Shown here: positions 55,571 through 64,000 of the stretch, piece by piece
Layout of the letters: every line of letters begins with the position of its first letter
Position numbering within the stretch: position 1 is the stretch's first letter
Source of the DNA: Canna indica
Lineage: Eukaryota; Streptophyta; Magnoliopsida; Zingiberales; Cannaceae
Reading direction: 5' to 3'
Assembly: GCA_034359265.1 (NCBI GenBank)
Contig: CP136896.1
Coordinates: 17,081,501-17,145,500 of the forward strand
DNA: 64,000 nucleotides
The notes under the pieces: model-generated
Told to the model about the DNA's origin: nothing
Seen by the model: only the letters and a program-made list of their open reading frames with translations
Databases searched by the model: none
Position numbers and translations under genes: made by a program

Positions 55571-55602
55571 TATTTTTGCGCAACGCGCAGGTTCTCGACT
55601 AG

Positions 55603-55800
55603 TTAGAAAATATAGTGACACCGAAATAATTGCTAGGTGGCATTCAATGATACAAAGATGTTGTACTAACAATACTTGGTGCAAAATTACTCCTCTTTGG
55701 TTCATAATTGAACTCAATTATATCTTCAACCCAAAAGTCAGCTTTATTTTCTAAAATATTAATCATATATGCTTTTCTTAATTTCACATTACTTTTTATT
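55603..55800. other. Short spacer, possibly LTR of the old gypsy element
   Basis: AT-rich DNA directly after the Helitron. By position it could be the gypsy 3' LTR interrupted by the Helitron, but no matching 5' LTR portion is available for comparison. Confidence 0.3.
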
Positions 55801-56275
55801 CATATGCGCACCCGGGGTCATTGGCGAGGCACCCTAACCGCTCGAGGATAGGTGTAAGTGTATGCATATAAATGTTTTCAACCTGATGATTTCTACGGTA
55901 AACAAAGTCTTGGGTCGATATGGTCGGGCATTTTAGGGCCAAGGTAAGGGTCGTGTGGTGTGTACCCTTCAATACACCCGAGTTGTTGATGGGAGACTGC
56001 ACCCACCTGAGTAAGATGGTGGTGAGTAAGCTTGTATCTGTTCATTGTTGAGATTGTGCATGTCAGGCCAGCGTGTTTGGATCGTTCAGGGACCATGGGA
56101 GAAAAGTGGACAAGGAGGATTGTCCAAGGATACAGAGGTCGAATTGTGGTGCCAAATATGGTAGAGGTTAGGTATCGCGCAGTTTGTGCAACTTGTGCTC
56201 GTTCGGGCTCCGTGGATTGGTGAACCTATAGCTTACCCCAAAATTCGAGGATGAATTTTCTTTAAGGGGGAAGAT
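55801..56275 (+). mobile_element. 3' internal remnant of a LARD/Tekay-like element
   Basis: The stretch shares GGTCGTGTGGTGTGTA, the GTGGACA..GGA..GTCCA(G)GGAT block, and the final AAATTCGAGG(A)TGAATTTTC with 23265-23550 of the complete LARD-like element. It ends in the polypurine tract TTTAAGGGGGAAGAT before the LTR. Everything upstream has been lost. Confidence 0.7.
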
Positions 56276-56542
56276 TGTAATACCCGCGAAAAAACAATTT
56301 ATTTATTTATTTTGGCTTTAGCGGGAAAGCCGAGATGCGCGCTGGGGCAGGCTGAGAAATCGTCGGAGGGCGCGATCGGTGATATGACCCTTATGCATGA
56401 GGAAAATTATTTTATTCAAGTCGGGATGGAAGGTTGGGTCGAGTCAAGTCTGGGGGTTCGATCGGAACTCGATTCAGACAAGTATAGATCGATATAAGTG
56501 GGTTCATGAATTCACTTAAGTTAAGGGGTAAAATAGTTATTT

Positions 56543-56543
<1 letters not shown>

Positions 56544-56573
<30 letters not shown>
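56544..56573. repeat. (AT)n microsatellite
   Basis: About 15 AT units within the LTR. Confidence 0.95.
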
Positions 56574-56580
<7 letters not shown>

Positions 56581-58441
56581 ACCTGGGATGAGCATACGGC
56601 TCCAAGGAGGATACGCACGCCCACCCCTAGGAAGAGGAAGAGGAGGCACAAGCTTGAGAGGCCGGACCTTCGCCGTCGCCAGAATTGCCTCGTCGCGAGG
56701 TTGAGGATCTTCTTCCTCCTCGTTCTCCTTCTTCTCAAAGTGAGTGGCCTTAAGCTTTAGGGACTTACCCACCTCTAGGGCAGCCCCTTGTGTAGATGAT
56801 TGTAAATTGAAATCTCTCAAGTTTTTGTGGATTTATGGACGATTGGTGGTCTTTCACTGGGCATTGATTGGAGTCTTGAGGTGTGTGTGGTGTAGGGCAA
56901 CCCTTGAGAGGCTAGGGCTGATTGTAGAGCCATACTTGTGGGATTTTGGGACTGTTTTGATGGTCTACTCAAAATTGCAATTTTTTCCTCTTTGAGATGA
57001 TGCTTGTAAATATGAATTTTGATTGGGATTGGGAGAGAAATCACATTGTCTTCCCTTGATGTAGGCGGCCCTAATATTGGAGGGTAAACCCTCTTTTGTT
57101 GGGTCATTAAGAGTGGAGAATAAGGGTGGTAGTCGGGGATGGAGGGAGCTTGCATTTGATGGCAGAAATCCCCCTTATAGATGGTTGTATGAGGTGAAGC
57201 ATGGTGTGGCTTGAGCATGCGCACCAAGTGATGATGAAATGCCACACCTACATGATTATGTTTATATTCTCATTTATCTTTAGTAAAACTTCATATCAGT
57301 ATGGATTATGTGTGCCCCAACCAATGGTAGCTGAATTGGCCGACTTTAAGGGTCGAAATCCAATGTTTAAGACATTATGGAGTGGATAGCCTAAGGGCAT
57401 TCAAATCTGTCCAGAAATGTAAATAGGCATGTTTGACACCTAGTTCGGAGGCTTAAAAGTTGTCCGTTCGGCATAAACTCTTGGGCATAGATAGTAGGGT
57501 ACTCTGATAGCTTTGACACCAAGTTTTAGCGAATTCCGAGTTGGAGGGACTAGGTTTATAAAATTTGTTTGAGGACAACTCAAAACTGCCAATTTCTGCA
57601 CATAGCAGAATTTGTGATAAGTTGAAAGTTTGACACGATATTCGGAGATCGAATCATTGTCCTATGACAGTGAAGCTTTGGGAAATCCTTGTGGGGTATA
57701 TGGACAACCATTAGAATATGATTTAAGGGGGAAAAAAAAAAGAGTTGGCTTAGTTATGAATTTTCTAAGATAGCAACTTAAACAGGAAAATCTGCTAGTG
57801 AATTGCGGAAATTCTGGGATGACATATTCGTTATGCCATGTCGTGATCTATCCATCGCCCAAATGACCTGAAACTTTGAGGATAGTTAGTGTGACACAAA
57901 ATTTTGCTTATCTCGTGTTTTTGGTAGACATTTTACTAACAACTAAGGGTTTAGCAGTGGTAGCAAAAGTGAACCTGATAAGGTTCGAGAAGTGCCGAAA
58001 TTTGGCTAAGTATGAGAGGACTGCCTTGACTCCACTTGAGGGTTGAATTACTTTGATGTTTATGTTGTGTGCCTATGATAAATTATGATATGCTCTTTTG
58101 TTATTCAACTCGTGGGTGGTGACGCGTAGTGTAGCGTCAACAAATTCCAAGTTGAAGGCACTTATACTAGTGCTGAGATCTCAAACTCGTTCAGTAATAA
58201 TGAGTTGCTAGAATTCCCTTCTGGGATGGTTGGATAGTGAATGGTTAAGCGCATATGCACGTGGGTTGGTTTCATTTGATTTGAGTGGTGGGGTGCATGA
58301 CGGCCGATCGAGGGGTTGAGGTGGGGAATAGGTCGGACTCGGTGCGGCCACTCGCGCACCCGTGATATCAGCAGATTGCCTAAACCACTTGAGTAATATC
58401 ATCAGTGTATATTCTTGTGTATTCCTTATTCTTGTGATGGT

Positions 58442-58558
58442 ACTTGATATTTGGGCCATTATGGGCCGAGTGAATATGGCACTTGATATTTGGGCCATTA
58501 CGGGCCGAGTGAATATGGTACTTGATATTTGAGCCATTATGGGCCAAAAGACTATGGT
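58442..58558 (+). repeat. 39-bp tandem repeat, three copies
   Basis: ACTTGATATTTGGGCCATTA starts at 58442, 58481 and 58520, each followed by GGGCCGAGTGAATATGG (the third unit diverges to GGGCCAAAAGACTATGG). Confidence 0.9.
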
Positions 58559-59054
58559 GCGTCTGAGCACGAGTTTTGTGAATGTATCTTTTACTTTACA
58601 TACCATTACACTTTAGAAATTCTATAAGTATGATTTTATGTTTGTTATGCTTGATGCTCGGGATAGCTTGTCGAGGGCTTGGTTCAAGCCACTCGCTGAG
58701 TTCGTTGGAACTCACCTCTCTTTTGTTGTTGTTTTGTAGATCCTGACTAATAGATGTACGGTGGTACCCATGTAGCACGGCTGGAGTTGCAGCCTCAGGC
58801 AATAGATCTCGTGACGTATCGAGTCGTAGTCGAGTAGTAGGAATTACTTATGCATATGGTCATGTGATGGTTGTAGACATGGACCTTATTCACATTCGAT
58901 TGTTTATATTTTCAGAATAACATTCCTTCACATGTTCATTGGTTTTCACATATTGTATAATTTATTCTGCATTTTGGTATGTATGTGTTGGTAGGCTTTG
59001 GAGTACGAATGTGTACTCTAGCCGGTCACGTGACCCTAGATTTGAGACGTGACA

Positions 59055-60248
59055 CAATGTGACAAGTGAAACTCGGCTATATAAGATGCCACGATGGAAA
59101 ATGACACGTGACAATTATGTACTGCACATTTTGGCCCAAAATATATTTGAAGTGCAAATTTGCACATTTTAAAATACTTTAGGGGCAAATTTGTATATTT
59201 TTCAATACATCACGAGTAAATTTGGTCATTTTTCCTTGAATAAAATCTATTTGTTACCCAGCCAACACGTTTTATGTCCATTGCACGATTGCTGCAAGTT
59301 TGTCTTCTATCTTAGAATTTAAATAAATACTTTAGTAATTTTTTTGAGAAATATAAATTTTAAATATGAAATAAAAATAATATTAAAAAAGATATATCTT
59401 AATTACTAAAATAAAAACTTAATTAGTTTAATTATTAGTAACACAATGGTAATACTTGTGTTTGTAAATCGTAATGGTATTATTTTATTTTATTTTTGCC
59501 AAAGCAAACAAGTTTCACACAAGATGAAAAATTCATATAGAGGAGACCCCTACTGAGATTTGAACCTCAGACATCTAGATAATTTATAACTATTGTCATC
59601 AACTGTGCTAGTCACAGTTGACAATGATCTATTTAATTAATATCTTAGCTTTTAATATCATTTATTATTTATTTTATTTTATTTTATTTTATTTATTTAT
59701 TTTTCTTGTTTATTTATTTATTACAAGATTCGTAAGACTCTTTATTTCTTAAAATTTCTAGAGACAATACTGACGAGTGGAGATATTTTGTGCTGGTTTT
59801 GGAAATATATACGATAGTACACGTAAAACAAAAATATCATCTACGGATTAGAAAAGACGTGAGAAGTAAAGTCCTTAAAATGGTCCCATCGCAAACTCAC
59901 TAAAAAAGTGCTAGATATGAGGAGATGAGGACATAGTTTTACAGTGATGAGTAACCTCATAAATAATGACTGGACAAAGCTGTTCTGTACTGCAGTTTTT
60001 CCACTAGCATGCTTCGGAAATAAACACCGGGGTGGACTCTTTTTATATCTCAATCCTTTAACAGCTAGCAAACGGGAGATATGTGAATGCACTCGTATCC
60101 TCTCTCCTCACATTAAAAATAGCCGAGGACTTGTTCTTCACGATCTTTTTTGGAGCTGGATTTGGTCTGCAGATAATTAAAGAGGTGAAGTTGTCGTTGT
60201 CGTTGTTTGATTGGTCGTTGGAGATGGCTGCAAAGCTGTTGTGATTAC
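59055..60248. other. Intergenic AT-rich DNA
   Basis: No gene recognised. There is a tRNA-like B-box word (minus strand GAGGTTCAAATCTC, around 59560) without the rest of a tRNA. TATTT-type simple repeats occur at 59670-59725. Some open frames near 59841-60180 lack any signature. Confidence 0.45.
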
Positions 60249-62123
60249 GGGGGCGTTTGGTTACCCGCAAGTGTAAATACTGTAAAATTTATTTACATGC
60301 AAAAGTAAATACCCGCAAATAGATTTTGCAGCCTACCGTTTGGTTGCCCGCAAGTAGAGTTGCAACTTCTATTTGCAAGCATTTGGTTGACCGCAAATGG
60401 AAGTTGTAATTACACTTGCAACTTGCAACGTGCAACTTGCATCTTACGAAATTTTTCGAGTCGGGTCGGGCACAAATTTTCTCAAGTCGGGCTGAGCCGG
60501 GCCGGGATGGGATGGGCCGAGCATGCACGAATTTATCCGGGCCGGGTACAAACTTTTTCGGGCAGGGCCGGGCACGAACTTTTCGGGTCGGGTCGTGCAC
60601 AAATCTTTTTGGGCCGGGCCGAACACGAATTTTTTCGAGTCGGCTCGAGCCGGACCGGGACAGGTTGGGCAGTGCACGAATTTTTTCGGGCAAGGCTGGG
60701 CCGAACACAATTCTTTTTTCGGGCTGGGCACGAATTTTTTTTCTGGTCAGGCCGGGCCGGGCATTAATTTTTTTGAGCTGGGTCGGGAAACAAATTTTTT
60801 CAGGCCGGGTCGGGCAGGAATTTTTTCGGGCCGGGCCGAGCACAAATTTTTTTTGGCCGGGAACGAATTTTCTCATGCGAGGTTGGGCATAAATTTTTTG
60901 GGCCGAGCCGAGTCAAGATGGGCAGTGCAAGAATTTTTTCGGGCAAGGTTAGGCCCGATGCGAATATTTCGGACTGGGCATGAATTTCTTTTCGTGTTAG
61001 GTCGGGCTGGGCATAAAATTTTTCGGGTCGGGTCGGGACACGAATTTTTTTGGGCAGGGCTGACCACGAATTTTTTCGGGCAGGGCCAAGCAAGAATTTT
61101 TTCGGTCCAGACCGGGCACGAATATTTTTGGGGCGGGCCGAGCACAAAATATTTTGGGCCGGGTTAGGCACGAATTTTTTGGGGTTGGGCCGTGCACGAA
61201 TAATTTTGAGCCGGGCAAGGCACAAATTTTTTCGGGTCGGCACGAGTCGGGCAGTGCATAAATTTTTTCGGGCAGGGCTGGGTTGGACACGATTTTTTTT
61301 GGGTCGGGCATGAATTTTTTCGGGCCAGGCCGGGGTACGAATTTTTTTTGGGCAGGGCCGGGCCGATAGTGAATTTTTTCGAGCCAGGCTGAGCACGAAT
61401 TTTTTCGGGCCAGGCCGAGCACAAATTTTTTCGGGCTAGGCCAGGCACGAAATTTTTGAGTCGGGCTGGGCACGAAATTTTTCAGGCCGGGTTGGGCACG
61501 AATTTTTTCGGACCGAGCCGGGCTGGGACGGGCCGTGCAGTGCACGAATTTTTTGGGTCGGGTCGAACACAAATTTTTTCGGGGCGGGACGGACACGAAT
61601 TTTTTCGGGCCAGGCTGGACATGAACTTTTTTGGGTCGGGTTGGGCATAAATTTTTTGGGTCGAGCCTGGGACAAATTTTTTCAGGCCAGGCTAAAAACT
61701 TAGGTCCGACATGATTTGTTTGACAAATTAATAATTTTTAATTTTTGTATAATACTGAAAATATATTAAAAAATCTATCAAATGACATCAGATGTAAAAT
61801 CTGACACTACCATCAGGTTCAGCATGCAAAAACCTACAATTTTGATATTTATCTCGTCTTCATCCGACGACTCTACGTCGCCAAAATTAATTATTTTTCA
61901 ATATTTAAATTATTGCATTTGCAGCCCGCAATCTTGTATTGCGAGCTTTCTGGGCTGCAATTCCACTTGCGGCCCGCAAATGATATTTGAAATACAAGTT
62001 GCAACTAGTAAATACTGCAAAATAATTTTACAGTCAACCAAACAAATTTGTTATCTAAATGCTGCAACTCTAGTTGCAGCATCTAGTTGCAGCATTTGTA
62101 CTTGCGGGCAACCAAACGCCCTC
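60249..62123. mobile_element. TIR element with internal tandem array, 1.88 kb
   Basis: The ends are GGGGGCGTTTGGTTACCCGC (60249) and, as reverse complement from 62123, GAGGGCGTTTGGTTGCCCGC, an inverted repeat with two mismatches. Subterminal copies of GTTTGGTTGCCCGCAAGT (60340) and TTTGGTTGACCGCAAATG (60382), plus GTTGCAACT/TTGCAACTT words, fill both arms (about 200 bp each). The interior is a 26-27 bp array. No transposase is present. A target duplication could not be fixed, so the superfamily is open; GGGCGTTTGGTT ends occur in several plant MITE groups. Confidence 0.7.
60450..61690. repeat. 26-27 bp minisatellite array inside the TIR element
   Basis: About 40 units of the type GGGCCGGGCACGAATTTTTTC run head to tail, with substitutions and occasional longer units (extra CAGTGCACG). 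Each couples a G-rich half with a T-rich half. All six frames stay open for long distances, giving Arg-Pro-rich repeat peptides; this is a by-product of the repeat and not evidence of a gene. Confidence 0.88.
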
Positions 62124-63924
62124 TATAGCTTGACTGTAGCCTACAGCTTAATAAGGAAGTCAAGATGGCCTTGAACCAATTAGTTATTAGGCTAGAGGGT
62201 CATTTTCTGCTGAAGAAGGCCGAATGGCTTATAAGCTCACAGTAGCAGCATCCTATACCAATTCGGGCTGGTTCAGATTCAGGCCAGGACAGGCCCAAGG
62301 AAGAAAACATGCTGTGGGCTGAGAGTTGCATGAAGGCTAGTAGGGCTATGAATAGGCTGGGCTGGATAGCTTAATAAATCAAAACTGTTTTTTTTTTTTT
62401 TTTTATACAAAATTTGAATTCTAAATTTTTAAAAAATATACAAGATGTTATCATCAACTAGGTCTATGGTTCAATAACAAACCATCATTTAATTAAATAA
62501 ACCAAGGCTGATTTGGCTTGGTTCAATCAAATTAAAAATTTGTTCAACTCGACGAAAAAATTTGGATTTGATTCGTCTTAGACCTAGTATGAGTCAATAC
62601 CAAATATTTTTTAACGATATGATAATTTTTATAAATGGATTTGCTAATCCATATTAATCTACATATTTAAACATTAAAGACATTAATCAATATATAGATT
62701 AAAAATATTGTTTTAAGAAAATACCACGGCATATAGATAACCAAATTAAATTCTAGCGTACATTTCTTGAATTATTCACTCCATTTTCATGCATTGATTT
62801 CTTTGCATATGGAAGAGTCAAAATTAAATTTAGGCGTTATTAATATAATTTTTGATATAAAATATTAGTTTTACATAATAACTATTATTTCATTATCATA
62901 ATAATATATTTTTGTCAAGTGTGCTATTATGATTATCTAAACATGAGATAATACTAATAGTATTTTATATTATAATTTACCCTTCTTAAAAAAGTTGGAA
63001 GTGAATTAAACTTCTTGACAATTGCAACTACCATTGAAAAAATTGTGTTAACGAAACAAGGCCGACTGTGAAATGAAAAGTTTTTAGCGTTTGATATGAG
63101 GTAATTCATTCAGTTTACTGGTAATATTATCTTTAAATTATCAGGACATCACACATTACTTTGTTTGATGTCTCACTTGTACAAATAATGTGAATTGACT
63201 TGGTAATCTACATTATTATCAAAGTGATAATCTAGATTGCTCAAAGGGAGGGTGTTTATGTGGATTGCCTCTGAAATGATAATCTTAAATTATTTTTTAG
63301 GATAAGATTGTCCTCCTTAAACCCTAACTTTTTTACAAATTATTTGCCTCCTTTCCAGAAAGAAGATATTCACCTCCCACGACTTCTCTCATGGTATAAT
63401 ATTCTAATATATTATATTATATTATATTATATGTAATATAATAATATATTATATAAATATTATGTATAATATAATATAATATGATTAATTATAATATATA
63501 ATATTATAATATATAATATTATAATATATTTTTGAAAGGGTAATGTATTTGTTATACCAAACATGTCTATGTGCTTTCCAGCAATCTTATCATAATATTA
63601 CTTGTGCATACCAAACACTATATTCTACAGAGTAAATATCTAAAAAAATACGAACTTTGGTTGTTTTCTCATTTTTAACAAAAACTTTTTTCGTTAGCAA
63701 GGAAATACATCAACTTTTATTCTATTACTACGTTTAGCACGTACCGTCATTTTTTACTGTTTTAGTTGATATGACACGTTAACGACGATGACGTGTCAAG
63801 TGACTATCCAACTTGGCAATTTTTTTCACCGGCCAAATAAAATTTAAAATAAAATTACCAATTTGCTCATCCCCGATGCTCATGTTTTTTGAATCGGGGA
63901 CGAGCAAATTGGTACTTTGACTGT
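62124..63924. other. AT-rich intergenic DNA
   Basis: A poly-T tract lies at 62386-62403, and a very AT-rich run made of TATAATATA-type words at 63408-63535. No open frames, RNA genes or transposon ends recognised. Confidence 0.5.
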
Positions 63925-64000
63925 CACTACTAAAAAATGGCTTTTTGCGACGGTACAGGATGCGGTCGTAGATGCGACGGGTCTGCGACCGCCGTCCATT
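63925..64000 (+). mobile_element. CACTA transposon terminus, runs out of the window
   Basis: CACTACTAAAAAATGG at 63925 is a CACTA-type end. It is followed at once by subterminal GCGACGG / GGTCGTAGATGCGACGGG motifs. The rest of the element lies beyond 64000. Confidence 0.65.

Larger units (their letters stand above)
51625..55602 (+). mobile_element. Helitron with captured gene fragments
   Basis: The 3' end has a GC hairpin TGCGC-AAC-GCGCA (55577-55589) followed after nine bases by CTAG (55599-55602) and then a T, as Helitrons insert between A and T. The 5' side reads TATATACTAAAAGCAGGATG ... GCCACGTGG ... TGACATGG, a common opening of plant Helitrons. The exact 5' base is hidden in the AT repeat. 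The interior carries an ABC transporter fragment and long AT-rich non-coding DNA; no Rep/helicase gene was found, so it is non-autonomous. It is inserted in the 3' part of the old gypsy element. Confidence 0.75.
56276..59054 (+). repeat. Tekay-like LTR, 2.78 kb
   Basis: Starts TGTAATACCCGCG and ends GGTCACGTGACCCTAGATTT...GTGACA, the same ends as the other long LTRs in the window. The primer site expected after a 5' LTR is absent, so with the preceding polypurine tract this is a 3' LTR. It contains an (AT)n run at 56544-56573 and a 39-bp triplication at 58442-58558. Confidence 0.8.

Noticed and set aside
59540..59620. tRNA-like B box (minus strand GGTTCAAATCTC)
   Set aside because: No paired acceptor, D or anticodon arm is found. 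The match is too short for a tRNA gene or a SINE call.
60289..61675. Several long overlapping open frames encoding Arg-Pro-Lys-rich or Phe-rich repeats
   Set aside because: They arise because the 26-27 bp array lacks stop codons in many frames on both strands. There is no start context, domain or codon bias.

Overview
The window is plant nuclear DNA, almost certainly from an angiosperm. It has a B3-domain (REM-like) transcription factor gene, a DUF538 (At5g01610-like) relic and a peroxisomal acyl-activating enzyme gene, all with plant-type structure. It also has two fragments of plastid DNA and many nested plant transposons. The strong GC bias of the acyl-activating enzyme exons would fit a monocot, but that is a guess.

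Only two genes look intact. One is the B3 gene (14850-15794, minus, three exons, 258 aa). The other is the acyl-activating enzyme gene (32180-33970, minus, two exons, 551 aa, ending in the peroxisomal signal SRL). A decayed DUF538 gene (14157-14650) lies between the B3 gene and a cluster of miniature LTR repeats. There is no operon-like organisation; these are isolated genes in a sea of repeats.

Layout. 1-889: 3' end of a CACTA transposon. 893-6045: decayed Ty3/gypsy (Tekay/Del-like) element, minus. 6046-10339: truncated Tat-like gag-protease element, minus. 10600-11545: Ty1/copia gag relic. 12209-12640: CACTA end. 13220-14156: TRIM cluster with a 180-bp-arm hairpin. 14157-15794: host genes. 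17283-25849: complete 8.6-kb LTR element with long LTRs, 5-bp target duplication and no coding region. 25985-27284: repeat monomer, LTR fragment and a 521-bp hAT-type MITE. 27295-31570: Ty1/copia relic, minus, split by a ~2-kb insertion. 31848-32050: nested palindromes. 32180-33970: host gene. 34789-35548: Tat-like LTR carrying plastid 23S rRNA DNA. 35560-37293 and 51425-51600: the two halves of an older Ty3/gypsy element. Between these halves sits a complete 14.1-kb Tat-like element (37294-51424, target duplication AGAGC). That element itself holds a 3.5-kb LTR element, a 2.6-kb LTR and a plastid trnN fragment. ~51602-55602: Helitron with an ABC-transporter fragment. 55800-59054: 3' end of a Tekay-like element. 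60249-62123: terminal-inverted-repeat element filled with a 26-27 bp array. 63925-64000: start of another CACTA element.

The most interesting signal is the Tat-like family. Two copies in opposite orientations share one architecture: gag, protease, no reverse transcriptase or integrase, a ~109-bp tandem array, then an open reading frame on the opposite strand. The join between protease and 3' region is the same in both. This suggests a lineage that amplified without its own polymerase, rather than two independent deletions. All identifications come from reading the sequence and from recalled family knowledge; no database search was run.
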